From Achatina immaculata (taxonomy: Eukaryota > Mollusca > Gastropoda > Stylommatophora > Achatinidae): a DNA stretch of 64,000 nt. Each line of letters begins with the position of its first letter. Within the stretch, counting starts at the first letter, position 1. The DNA lies in the NCBI GenBank assembly GCA_009760885.1, contig CM019713.1:8306266-8370265 (forward strand), given 5' to 3'. The notes under the pieces are model-generated. The model was not told the origin of the DNA. It did not search any database and was given only the letters and a program-made list of their open reading frames with translations. The position numbers and the translations under genes were made by a program. Shown piece after piece: positions 1-14,400 of this stretch.

Positions 1-32
1 TACAAATGTGATTAAAGTTGAGGATCAGCCAG
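1..32 (+). CDS. unc-22: Exon: C-terminal end of an FN3 domain
   Basis: The frame starting at base 2 reads TNVIKVEDQPG, the typical last strand of a twitchin FN3 domain. The donor GT is at 33-34 and the intron is phase 1, matching the next exon. The exon start lies upstream of the window. Confidence 0.8.
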
Positions 33-3000
33 GTATTTTCAGCATTATTTTCATGTTACTTTCCTCAAGTGGTTAAGCTTTGCCTTTATTTTTATGCTGT
101 TCAAGAAGACAGTTTGCAATTCAAATCTTGTTTTAATTTATGTTACCAGTGCATGTTTTTCTTTTCAGTTGTTTAGTTTTTTTTATGTTTTTCTTTCAGT
201 TATTTAGATGAAAACATTTTTTCTTCACTTGAAACTTTCTTACATTTTCAGTCAATAAAAGTGTAATATTTCTGTAGCTATTGAGTTTTTTTTTCCTTTG
301 CTAAATAAATATAAAGCAATATTTTACAATGTTTATATATTTAATGTATGTTAGAAAATAAGAAGAGTGATAGTTCAAAGATAGTTGTATAAATGTGTTA
401 TAAAATGGATCTGTCCACTAATTTTTTTTATAAAATTAATTTGTCATACTTCATATAAAAACACCTTCATGCTTTTGTGTCCATTTTTTAATACTTAAAA
501 ACATCTTCCTTGATTATCAGAATTTCTAAAAAATATTATCTTCTAGAACAGTGTTTCTCACAAAAAAAGGCAAAATTTCTATTTTCTATTGGGCTACTCC
601 AGTTTTCAAGGAGGGGTGACTGTATGACTAAATTTTGTCCTTAGAGGAAGCACAGAGAACATTTAGTGTGCTAAAGGATGTTATAAGCAACACAAAAAAA
701 AAATGCTGAGAAGCCCAACTCTGGAAGGCAGGGTTGACAGGCATGCTCTCACATCAGTCACAGAGAAGCTCTGCTGTAGAAGGCAGGGTTGACAGGCATG
801 CTCTCACATCAGTCACAGAGAAGCTCTGCTGTAGAAGGCAGGGTTGACAGGCATGCTCTCACATCAGTCACAGAGAAGCTCTGCTGTAGAAGGCAGGGTT
901 GACAGGCATGGACAGCATAATAAAACTATTATTCTCTCACATCATTCACAGAAAAGCCTAAACTTGATGCATCAGGAGTTAGGGACATAAATGTGAAAGC
1001 AGGACAAGAGTTCACCATTAAGGTACCATATACTGGTACACCCAAACCCACAGCAAAGTGGACACAGAATGGTGCAGATGTTTCAGATGCCCCAAGAGTT
1101 ACAATGACGGTAATTTCACTTTCAGTTATGTTTAATGTAGATGTACACAGGAAGATAATATTGAAAATGTTGGTAATAACAAGCAGTCAGTGTTTGTTAG
1201 GTAGATCATCCATTGAATTTTGTTGGTCACAAAAGGAAATAGAATTTATAGAATGAAGTTATTAGGTGTCAGATCTTTTAAAAGGTGACTAATCTTAAAC
1301 ATAATGTTTTGTATCTTCAAATTTTGCTTTGGTAACAATATGCAGGAAACTCTCTACTGTAGAGAGTGGAACAACAACACAACCCCTTCAGATCAGAGGA
1401 AGTACCCCCCCTCAGACAAGTGTTTCAGCCCTATTAAACTCCTGACACTCTAAGGGGGGGGGGGGGGGGGGGGTGGTGGGCCCCTCTGGGTCATGACTCC
1501 CAGAGGTTTTGTGAGTTGTTGCTTCTTTTTTTTTTTTCTTCCTGGTCCCGGGATTGAACCTGTGATCTTCCAGTTGGCACTGCACTTTTGAAGTATGTCT
1601 TTAGCGATTTAGCTATGGAGGACTGGTATTGGTTGTGGCAAATGAAATTACTTATATTCCCAATGCTTGTTTCGCATACTCCACAGCCAGCATGAGGCCT
1701 TTTCTGCTGTTTCTGAAAGGCTTCTCAATGCCCTTGCTCTTGCTTGTCCCTTTGCTTACATAGGTAATATACTGATGTTGCTATGAATCCTCTTGCTCCC
1801 ACTTCTACAGCTATCACTTTTGCCCTGATTCCTGCCCCCTTCCTCAGTTGCTTGACCAGATCATTGTACTTCTCCAATTTGAATAAATGCTGTTCCTCTA
1901 TTCTAGTTTCGTATGGGACCGTAAGCTCGATCATTATTAATTCCTGTTTTTCTGTGGGGTACACTACAATGTCCAGTCGCATTCCTGTGTTCTTGATGGC
2001 AGTCGGGTATTCTCTTCTTCCTGGAAGGTCCGCTATCACATCCCAGTCATTTGTACCATCTAGCAGTGAAGGTAAGGGATGTATCTGGTTTCAATATTTG
2101 ATGTCGTACCAGCGCCTATGAAGTATTTAGGTGGGACCTCAACTCTTTTGCTGTTATTTGCTTTATCTTTTGCCCTGTCTATGATGGCAACTAGTTCCTG
2201 TAGCAATCTTTTGTGCCGCCAGGTGTACCATCCTTGCCATAAAGACACTCTACATGCTGCCAGCACATGTTCCAATGTTTGCCTTTTGTTGCAGAGAGGG
2301 CACTTTGTATCTTCTGATACACCTCATTTGTATAGGTTGGAGCCTGTAGGCAGAAGGTCATAAGTAGCTCTGATGATGAAGCTGAGCCTCAAGGGTGCCA
2401 TTTTCCAGATGTCATTCCATGTTAGTGATCTCTGCAGGACTTCCTCCCATGTTGTCCATTGCCCTTGTTGTGATTGTTGGACTGCCATCTGGACCCACTT
2501 GTCATCCTCTGAATTCTTTACTTCACTGATGATCATATCCCTTCTTTCCTTGCAGAAGGCATTTGACCACTATTTGATTTCACTATGACCAAATCCCCTT
2601 CTGTTAGTCTGGGTGTACCCTATTACTTAACAATGCATATTGTTACACTCTTTCACTAAAGACATAAAGTCAGATATTGCTTATCTTGGGAATTTTGGGA
2701 GCAGTAGTTATAGTAAATTTTGTAAAGGTAAGTAAAAACTGTAGTATTGATCAAGATTAGTAGAAAATTCTTCATTAGGGAATATTTGTATAATATTCAT
2801 GGCATAAAGTAACATTTTAATAGTTTTTTTAATAGAATTTTTCTTGCACGACTGATCAGGACACCAGTTCTGTAGTCTGTGGATTGTTTAAAGATAGCCT
2901 TTTTTCAGTATAGTTCTCTCTGTTCTTTTTGCCAAATACCTGATTGCCATTATCTTTTCAAATAGTGCATGATAGATTTTAGTACATTTCTTTCCTCCTG

Positions 3001-6000
3001 CCAATAAGTTCAGCCATTGGCACATCCTGGTGATTTACCATTTTTCAAATTCTTTATATATATGACCTTGAAGTGCATAAACAGAAGGAAAAGGAGTAAA
3101 GAAGAAAAAACAAATGATACTTATGTTCAGTATGGCAGGCATTTCTTTGCTTGTTTCACAATTAATTATTATTCTTCTTACATCCTTCCCATGCCGTTAA
3201 ATGTCACATAGGGCTCGCATGGTAGTTCAGCAAGTTTTCATGTTTTTGGCGAGCTTTTCGACCTCAGCAAGGGATTTTATGCCTACTAAACTGATCTCTC
3301 TTAACAATGTCTTCTTTAGAGTTTCACGTGGTCAGCCACCTTTTCTTTGGCCTTTTGTGTTTCACTTGATAACTTGTTTTAGGATTCTCTGACTGTTTCT
3401 TCTCATCACATGACCAGTATATGTCCATCTCCTTTTCTGATCACCCATGAGATTATTATATTATTATTATTTAACATTATTATTGCTGGTGGGGAAATTT
3501 GCTTCTGATCTTGATACTTTCAAAGCTTCAAGAACAACGCTGCAGATCTTACAGAAACCAGCAGGCTGACTAAAAGTCACAGGAACACCTAGTGACAACA
3601 AGAAAACTGGAGGGACAAAGGGACAGAGGAAAAAACAAAACAAGATGTGTGATGGACTAAAAGAGTTTTACAGAGCAAGGCCCAACATGCATATTATAGA
3701 AGGATCAAAGGATAGATGGTTGTGGAAATAGTGGTGACCAATGCCTGATTGGCATGGATGAGAGAGAGAAGGACTGAACGTCCTTTAAAAAATTGATTAC
3801 ATCAGAAAATAATGTATGACATTTTACAGTATTTCAGAACAAAAACTGTGTCGGAATTGATGACATGTTAAAATTGTTTCTCATTCATGTGGATGTCAAG
3901 TAATTACTGTAGACTGTTTTGCTCTCTTTAGCTCACTGACAATCATGCAATCCTCCACTGTGCCAAGGCAAAGCGTGATGATACTGGCAAGTATCAGTTG
4001 ACACTGAAGAACAGTGAAGGTGCTGAAACACTAAATGTCAATGTCAGTGTGCTAGGTAAGCTGATTTTTATTTTGTTTTGTTTGTTTGCCATCCTTGCCA
4101 TTGGTGACTCCTCTGCTTTCTCAGCCTGCTTGTGTTTGCGTCTGTTTTATGTTCTGTCCATCTGCCTTTTTTTCATGAACTTTCTTTATAGAACAGTGTG
4201 TAGAGAGTTCTGAAAAAACATTTTAAAATAGTGCTTCATTTAAAATATCTTATCAGAGGAACAAGTTTGTGCTCAGTATTAGAGGGAGTCAGTATTCTGG
4301 CAGCAGGACTTATATTTCCTCCTTGTAAGATGCACCAGCTCATAAGGCGCACATATACACTGGCAGGTAATATTTTGAAACAAACCTAAAGACTCTATGC
4401 TTCCCATAGACTTCATAGCCTTTCACTCAACAGGGTTTTGATCCAAGATTGTATGCATTTTCCATCTGAATTTCTTAACTGGACAGGCTGAATATCATCA
4501 ACTTGGACTTAGAACAGTCATGAGTGTCAAGTGTTAGTCTAGTCCTGGTAACCTACACCCGCAAAGCCTACCAAAACCTAGCCATCGAAGTGTAGGATGC
4601 AGGATAATTTTTGGAGAAGTTTTTTTTTTTTAAGGAAACCAGTGCATCTTATATGATGGGAAAGACAGTAACTAGTTTTTTTTTAGTCTTTATTTTCCTT
4701 TCTCTCATAAGCATGTCACAAAGAAGTAACTGCCATTTACTGTGAGCACCACACAAATGAGTTATATAGTTTTAATTTTTCCAAACAACTGAATATGTAT
4801 TAATTGTTTAATAGACAGGCCAGGGATACCACAAGGGCCATTGGAAGCCAGTGATATTGATGGAGAATCGCTCACTCTCACATGGAGACCACCAAAGGAT
4901 GATGGCGGTGAAAAGATTGCCAATTACATAGTGGAAAAGAGAAAGGTAAGTGTCTCTCACCTCTAGCTGACCCAGATGAAGATTATTACCTGGACTCTGA
5001 ATCTTCTGTATGACTTTGCTTCTCCACCATTTTCACTCCAATCTATAGAATTTTTCACGTTTTCTTAAAGAACCATGAGAGTCAAAATTTCAGCTCCCTT
5101 TTGCTTCAGATCACCTGTTACTTATCCCATTATGATTTATTTTAGCATCCTCTGGAATCTGCATGTAATATTTTATAACCTTCAAGACCATTTTTAGCAT
5201 TTGGAGATATATTTGTTAAATCCACTTTGTTTTCATGCAGTTTTTTTTTTTGCATAGTAATTACCTGTATAAATATCACATAATTATTTTCTAAATTTAA
5301 CATAAAACAATTAAAGTCCAGCAAATTAGCTAAAGTTATAGATGATAGGCAAAGACGGCAAAGACTTGAGGACTGTAAAACATCTATACTGGCAGCAAGA
5401 AGCAGCAGTTCGAGTTGAAAATAGAATTGGAAAATACCAACCTATAAAACAAGGGGTGCAACAAGGATGTGTACTATCTCCAGACCTTTTTTCTCTGTAC
5501 AGCGAGAATATTCTAAGAACAATCATCACAGAACCAGGCATAAAAATTGGAGGATACAATATTAACAACCTTCGGTATGCTGATGACACAGTACTGATAG
5601 CTGAGAACCAACAAGACCTGCAAAATCTCTTGGATAAAGTCGCCAGAGAAAGTGAACAGAAAGGCCTTACTTTGAACATCAAAAAGACAGAGACTATGGT
5701 TATATCTAAGAAACAGAATCCACCAGCATGCAGTATTAAATTAAACGGAACCATTCTAAAGCAGGTGCAGAAATTCAAATACCTTGGAGCAGTAATAACT
5801 TCAGATGGGAAATGCAGAACAGAAATTAGGAACAGAATAGGTCAAGCAAAGACTGCATTTCAGAGAATGAGAAACATATTAGCTAACACATCTTTATCAA
5901 TGAATGTTAGAAAACGAGTCCTAAAATGCTATATTGAACCTATCTTGTTATATGGAAGTGAATCATGGACAATAGGCAAGTCTGCACAAAAATCATTGGA

Positions 6001-9000
6001 AGCAGCAGAAATGTGGTTTATTAGAAGAATGTTGCGAATCCCCTGGACAGCAAAAATAGCTAATGAAGAATGTATGAGAAGAGCTGGAGAGACAAAAAAC
6101 CTTGTCAGAAAGATAAGAGAGAGACAATGTACTTTCATAGGACATGCAATGAGAAGAGGGGGCATTGAAAATATTATAACAGGAAAAATAGAAGGAATAA
6201 GATCAAGAGGAAGACCAAGAGAAATGATACTGGACAGTCTGACGGGATGGTGTGAGAGGAGATCACCAACTGAACTGATGGCCTGCATGAAGGATCGGGT
6301 ACTCTGGAGAAGCATAATAGCCAACGCCGGTCGGCACGGCACCTGATGATAATGATGATGATATAGATGATGTCATTGTTATGTATCCTTGAACCTGTGA
6401 GCAGGATGTTCTTAGCAGCACATGTCAGTAGGAGTAGGAACATGCTTGTCATGTTGTGTTGGGAATGCATTACAGTGGCTGTGCTTCTAGACCCAAAAGT
6501 GGACACAGAGAGCAGTCTCTGTGGTAGACTCCACCACTGTAGGGACCACAGAAAGACCAGTCATTAGCCAAGCTCAGCTTGCTACTAGCAGCACCAGTGC
6601 AGAGTTGGGACAGGCATTTATCTTAACTTTAGTTTGGCTGCTGTGACAACTGTACCACCACTCTAGCACAATCATTATTGCTCTCAAAATTGTAGATAAA
6701 TTAGTTTCTTTTTGAGTACAAATACAAAAGGTTTAAATAAGTGTTTCTCACAGGGCATTTATCAGGTACTATGTGTGTTTACTGTGGATTTTTAGAGACA
6801 TTATTCTATTAAGTCATTCAGTCGTGTTCTCCAGGCTGGAACTAACAGGTGGCAGAAGGTGAGCAGCTTTTTGTCCAAGCCAACCTGTCAAGTTAGAAAC
6901 TTGGAGCCCGGCACCAAATATGAATTCAGGGTTGCAGCTGAAAATCCTCTTGGTGTGAGTGACTATTTGGAAACAGAAACTCCAATTCTGGCCAAGCTGG
7001 CCTATGGTTAGTTATCATTAACTGATACTTATTAGTCTGGTCATTGTATTGACATGTTATACTGTGTTGGTCATGTAAAATAAAATAGTTGTACGGCACA
7101 GGTATCCAGAGTTAAATGCTAAAATTCTTTTCATAAGATATTGCTATTTGTGATACAGATTCTGATTTAGACATAATTCAGATGGAAATGCAAAGACTGA
7201 TGAAAAAAAAGGCTATTATTTGCCATTGCTAAAGGGAATAAAGATTATACACTTATACACAAGTGACTGAAACACAGACTTGTAGCCATGAAGTTTTGTA
7301 GCAAAGTATACATTTTTTTATTTAGGTTATGGCATTTAATATTATTTGTATTAGCGTTCATTTTTTTGTATTATAATGGTGAACAGTTTTAACATGAACA
7401 AAATGAAAGATTTTTTAATGGATTTGTCATAATTTACTTTACATTATGATGTTTGTACATTACTTATTCACAGTAATGTGGTCATGTGCAAATTTGCTAC
7501 AACTAATTATTGTTCATTACTTTATTACTGAGTTTCATGTATTTGAATTTGGAAATGTGCTGAATTAGTTAAAAGACATATAATGAATAACTGATAAAAA
7601 AAAAATACCAGCATCACAGGAGATGAATGCTGTAAATCCTAAAACTTATATTAATGATGATTAGATATAAAATTAAAATAATGTAAACAAAATGAATGTT
7701 TGAGGATGTAAAAATCTACAGCTTTTTTCTTTCTTTTTAACTAAGGTAAAGGTAAGGTAAAATTCTCGTTTCCATGTCTTTAAGGCATATTGGGGATGTG
7801 GTGTTAGGCCTGCAGTTCCAAGACCATCAGCACATGAAGGTGTGATTTTAACTAAGAGAGGATAAAAATGAGGTGATAAGACATGTGAATAAAAAATATT
7901 TTCATTTATAAAATAAATTCATTAATCTCCTTCCCTTTTCATAAATCAGTGCCCTCGAGCCATTTCATTATTTCAGTATAAAAATAAATGTGTTATTTCA
8001 CTGATGCATTATGATGAAGTTTATTTTCTTCAGTGATAAGGAGAGTTTTATTATACATTAACAAACATATTTATTATTTCTGGTTCACATATTAATTGAA
8101 GTGCGACATATTTAACACATACAACCAAACCACTTATTCACAAATGATGAAACTTGTACCAAATCTTTCTATTTCATTTGCTGATTATTGACAGTTGAAA
8201 TAATATATAGACCTCATTATAATGACATGTTTAAAGATTTAAATGTCATTGCTTTAAATGATGCATGACATCTTTGAAGCAAACATTATGTAAGTCTGAG
8301 ACCAAACCTTATATAATTTTGTTGAAGAAGTATAGATTTGTAATTATTTGCTTCGGATCTTGGATATCAAATTAACAGAGTTCATTGAAGTGTAAAAGGT
8401 AAAACCCCCATTTCCATGCCATTAATGCATACTGGGGATATGATTTAGATCCATTTTCAGGACCTTTGGTACATGAAAGTGTAAATTGGTTAGTATCATT
8501 CCTGGCTGTATTTACCTTCCAAAATTTCTCTAGTACCAATTTTTAGAGGCTGGGTGAACCTTAGGCCTTTTTGGTGTGTACCAAAAAAATCTAAACAACA
8601 ACCTTCTCATGGATGATCAGAAAAAGAAGATGGACATATTGGTCATGTGCTGAGAAGAAACGATCAGAGAATCCCAAAACAAGCTATCAAGTGGAACACA
8701 CAAGGCCAAAGAAAGAGGTCGACCACGTGAAACTCTAAAAAGGACATTGTTAAAGAGGCCAACTTAGTGAGAATAACATCCCTTGATGAGGCTGAAAAGC
8801 TCACCGAAAACGGGAAATCTTGGCAATCTACCATGCGAGCCCTATGTGACATTTAACGGCACAGGATGGATGTAAGATGCAATAAGAAAAAATGCCACTC
8901 GCTGGGACTTGAACCCTCAGATTAGTAAACTGAGTGCTTACTCAAGTGTACATGATTTGTTTTTTTTCAAACAGATGCTCCACATGCTCCAGGTGCACCT

Positions 9001-11427
9001 AAGTGTGTTGGCACCACAGAAGATTCAATAACTCTGGAATGGACCCCACCGAAGAAGGATGGTGGGTCACCCATCACTGGTTATGTGTTAGAGAAGAAAG
9101 AGAAGGGAGATAATAGGTGGACCAAGTAAGTCACAATCCAGTTCTGAGATAGCTCAGCCAGTGTTTTAGTAAAACAGCTGACAGAAAAGATTCCTTATTT
9201 GAGAGTGACTAACCTCACCAATGAACACCTTGGCATATGTGTCCTTTCTAACTTGTACAACGGTATAATTGTGATTAATCATTCCATATCAGTAATGCTT
9301 ATATCATTTTCATACATCTATTAATTTTATTGGATTTCTGCCTCTTTTTTGTCTCTCTCTCTCTCTCTCTCCCCCCCCCCCCCTTTTTTTAAAAAATTCA
9401 TGTTCATGTTTTTATGTTTGTCACTTCCAAACAATCCACAGTCTCTCTTTGTCTCTCATCTTCCATATTTCAGAATCATGTCTTATGTATCTCTGTTTCT
9501 TTTTCCTACCTTAGCCCACACTAGTTAATCCCTGGTAACGTTATAAAGTATCACAAAATTCCTGATTCATTCCCTTTTTCTGTAAAGCCAAAATGAATGT
9601 TGTAGATTTTCTTATTAAGATTTCAATTTATGGGTATCGCTTACTTAAAAAAAAAAAACAATTTCATAGAAGTTTTGTAAAAACCATAGTTTTATAGATA
9701 TTGCTGTTATAAAAACTGTAATTTTATAGATATGCTTACTATAGTAAAAACCATGTCATTTATTTTTTTATTAAATTTAGTTATTACTAATATTTTTCTT
9801 AAAACCAATAGGGCCAGTTTATCAGAGATTTTGGACACAGAGTGCACAGTGAAAGGACTGCAGGAGGGCAAGGAGTATGAATTCCGTGTGGCAGCTATTA
9901 ATAATGCTGGTATAGGTGACTTCAGTGAGGGTAGTGGTAACATCAAGGCATTGCCTCCACCAGGTTAGTATTTTTCTGTCAGGAGATTGTCTGTTTTTGT
10001 TACATCTTGTTTTCCTTATGTTTGCTTCTTTCAGCTGTCTTCTTCCTCTTCTTCTTCTTCTTCTTTTGTCTTCAGTTTCATAAGTATTTAAAATAGCAGA
10101 TATAATGACAACCAGCTAATTCAGCTACGTTGTCTGTAATACTGCTCAACCAATTAAGCCTTCTTCTTCTTCTCATCTCCCACAACCTGTGGAATGATGT
10201 TATTTGCAGTATCACATGATGATGCTTAAGCACAGCCATTGTGTCACATGAGCGGTGGATTATAGTGTCTTGCCTGAAGACTTAGAGTGGACCAAATAAA
10301 TGAGCTTCTTAGCAGCACTACCCACCACTACAGATACTGTGAAGATCTAGACCTTATCCTGACTTCATTCAGCCTCATACTTCATGCTCATTGTCTGTGT
10401 TTGTTACTGGTTCTTAAATTCCGAGATCCAGTTTTAAACTTATCATACTTTGTAATTTTCAGCGGCCCCAAGAATAAATCGTGACTTGATGCTAACAGCA
10501 AAAGATATCAAAGCTAAAGTTGGAGATGAATTTAAAATTGTTGTGCCCTACACTGGTAATCCAATACCAACTGTTGCATGGACCCAGGTTAGTCATGTGC
10601 TGTTTAGACTATCAGTCATTTGCATGTCCCTTGCAGAACTTTGCCTCCCTAACAGCTCTCCTGTAAGCCTCTCAGTTGTAAGCAAGATGCCCTGCTGCTG
10701 ATGCATCCATTTGCAGATTATCAACGTCTTGCAGCCATCTTTGCCTTGGTCTTCCTCTTTTTCTTTTTCCCATTATGTACCCTTCCAAGACAGTCCCATC
10801 AAGACTCTCATGACGTTTAGTGTGTCCAAAGTATTTTAGTTTTCTTTGTTTAATCCATTTTAATAGCCAGCCTTCTTCAATATTAAGTTCTTTGTAGTAA
10901 GGATATATTTGTTCTTTTTTTGTGCTCATGATATTTGAAGAACTCTTCTGTAGCATTTACATTCAAAGGCATTTATGTGTTTCTCAGCTGTTTTGTTAAG
11001 TGTCCAGGTCTCACAGGCATATGTTGCGATAGTAAAGATGCATGCCCTTAGGCTATAAAGACTTGTAAGTTATGATATCTCTGTTCTGTTAGTTTGGTAG
11101 CAACTAATCATAAAATATGGACTGAAGATTTAAATTGTGACAAATTAAATACATGTTGGTTATTCAGCAATTTTATTTCTCCATGGAATATAGATGCATA
11201 CATTTACTATACATATACCAAAAATTGAAATTTTAACAGCTGTAAACAATCTCTTTCTCTCTCTCACTGTGCCAGACAGGCGTTGGTCATCATTGATATC
11301 TCCAATCATCAGTCCTTTACTCTTTCTTTAAGATGTGTGTTGGACCGAGCTCCATTTCGCTCTTTAAGTTCATTAGGTTTCTTGTTTCTGTGTCTGTCCC
11401 TTTGTCCCTCCAGTTTTCCCATTGTCA

Positions 11428-11458
<31 letters not shown>

Positions 11459-14400
11459 CAGAAACTGAAATGTTAGCAGCTATAAACATTGCTTATGTTA
11501 ACAAATTTTTATCTCATTTTTACATTATCTTTACAGGGTGGCATGCCTATCCATGAAAACAGTCGCGTGAAGTTTGAGATCAGGCCTGATACAATCACCT
11601 TGAAGTGCAGGAGTGCAGAGCTAAAGGATGCTGGGAAATATTCCCTCACTTTGACCAATGAGAAAGGAAGTGACTCCATTGCTGTTAATGTGATTGTGGT
11701 TGGTAAGTTTCTAATGGAGTCAGATGCCGTTTCTAAAGTTTATTAGCACAAGGGTCAGGCACATTTTTGGAAGCTGTGATTTGGCTATAGTTTTTTTATA
11801 TGGACTGAATGAAAATATTTTGGTTTGTGTACATTTTTTGGAAAAGAAAGTAAGTCTGAAAGTAAGTGCATGTGAACAGAAGAAGCAGCTGCATACAGAA
11901 ATAGTTTAATGACATAAGTATTTTAAGGATTCCAATACAGTTATACACATGCAGTTTACTTTTCTAATGTAGCAGTAAAATTTATGTTGATTGAATGTAA
12001 AATCACTGAGGTCCTTTCACATAAGAAATAATGTTTTCAACTGCCTCAAATTCTGGTTAAAAAAAAAAAAAAAACAATATCTGCACCTTTCATTTCCTAC
12101 TAAGATGTCCCCGGGAAACCTGAAGGTCCTTTAGAAGTCAAAGATGTTTCAGCAGACTCTTGCACTCTTACCTGGAATCCCCCAAAGGTAAGATCATAAT
12201 AATAAGGCAGAAAGTTGTAGGGGATGAATTTATGAGGGCATTATCACAAAACAGTCAGTTAATGGAAAATTAAGCTTTAATTAGGGCAAGTGTAACTGAC
12301 AACCTAGACATTTGGCTACTTCTTCTTCTGCATTCACTTTTATATGGTTAGCTTTCTAAAAAGGGACCTGGGTCATCTCTATGAATCCAGCTGTCAGCAG
12401 GAGGATTTGGTTGCAGATGTTGCTGGTGATAACAAAATGGAAGTGCAGTAATCACTCCAAAAAAAAATAATAATGATGTTTGAAAGCCTTAACAAAGTCA
12501 CAGATTTGAAGTAATTCACAAGTTCGGTATTGAATACTTCATCAGAACTATTATAAAACAGCAAAATGTTGGGAAAACTCATGATAATGATTTGTAGAAA
12601 ATGTGTCTGCAGAAAGCATGGGCCTTAAAATATTGTTGTGGATTGTTGTCCTTTCACCTTTTTCAGTACTGTACTTTTTCTTTCAGACTATACCTTTTCT
12701 TCTACATTGCTCTACTTGCTGACATCTTTAGTTATTTTCATTTCCTTTTAGTTTCCTTTATCACTTGTGGTGCTATTTCTTTCTCATCCACATGTATGCA
12801 CTTGTACTCTCAGTTATGGTCACAGTCTATCATAGTTGTTACACATTATTTATAACTTATTTATACATATTGTAAGTTTTATCACACATTTTGTGCTAGT
12901 AGTTGTTATTTGATATTGGATATAGCCTTTATTTCAATGTGTTTTGTAGAGTAGATTTGTTGACTAACTAGATTAGAGAGAGCCTGTTTAGATTTTTAAA
13001 AATTTTTTGTTTGGTTTCAGCCTAAATATTACCTGGTAACTTTATCTACCCAACCTATTTTGCATGATGTGATCTATTTTATTTTCTTTTTCAATAAAGA
13101 TTTGAATTGCCACAATATTTCACAATAATTGTTTGATGCATTGTCATTTTTTTTGGACGTAAGCTCTGTATTTTCTAACATTCTGGTACATATGTGTCTT
13201 TTAGTTTAAATTTTGTATGCAAACAATTTTATTTATTTATGTTTAATGTTTTTGATGTATGCAGCTTCATTGTAGGTGCATGAGGGCATGAAATAAAATG
13301 TTACAAGTTATCAATATGTGAAGAATAATATTGCTATGAGATACATACAGCCTGCCATGAGGTCACATCTATATTGGGTCACAGGACAGACTAGCTGCAC
13401 TCTGAGATAGTGTTTACTCATCATTGGTCTCATCAGATAGAAAGGAAGTTATGAGAAGAGTGCACCACGAAACTTTTGAGACTGCGTTACTTCCAAATCG
13501 ATCCTTAGTTTTTTACAACGCGGACGTTGGAGAAGGGCGTGGACATTTTAGAGAACTGGGGTCCCTGTGTAAAAGTTATTGTATCAACTTAATTCCATGA
13601 TCACCATGTGTGTATCATACATTAAAATAAGTGGAAATGAATGAAGATTCCATAAATGAAGTTATTTGTCATAAAATAAAACAAAGAAAAGAAAAAACTG
13701 GTGTGAAACGATGGATCGATTTTTGGCACTAAAAAAATGTTAGGGCTGAGCAGTAAAATCTACTTTATACTTACCTTAACTGTGTCATAATCCAATATAG
13801 AATACATAGTCATTCAAATTTCAACACAGAAAAATCAATATTTATGAATGTTTGTGACATCCGATAAATCTAACAGATCTACAGGTACGAGAAACACATA
13901 TAATAAGATAGGTCTAGTTGGTCAGTGTGACCATTCTACCACTCAATCTCGAAATAAAATTGAATTTTACCCCCCTATCTATGCATCAAAAATGGCTTCT
14001 TTATCCCCTACGCTTAAAACACTAGTTTAACTTTGTATTCAGAAGAGTTATAACTGGTTAAATGAAAAGTAACATCATGTTTTCAACGAAAAAAGTCTGA
14101 AGCCTTATAGGGCTCTCGGTCTGGAACGGCCCTGCACACAAAGATCCTTCTAGGGATCGCTGGTCGTCTAAGAGTTAATGTCTTCTTCAGCTTCTTCCAT
14201 TTATGCCTGCCACAAGCTAGTTATCTCACTTCATTCCAAGTTTTCCTTTCTCATTCATCATTTCTTTTTCTACATTTCTCATCCAAGAAATTAGAACATA
14301 TCATCTGGATATTTCAGATTAAGCAACAAATATAAAAATAAAATATTCTATGTATACTGGAAATATTAGTATGCACTTTTAATACCACATTAATAATACA

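Noticed and set aside
1447..1474. Poly-G tracts (also about 14690-14713 and 31607-31623) as G-quadruplex elements
   Set aside because: They are plain homopolymers next to repeats and may include length errors; nothing ties them to a function here.
12601..12855. 84-codon plus-strand frame in the large intron
   Set aside because: Hydrophobic, T-rich, without homology, upstream signal or splice logic; expected by chance.
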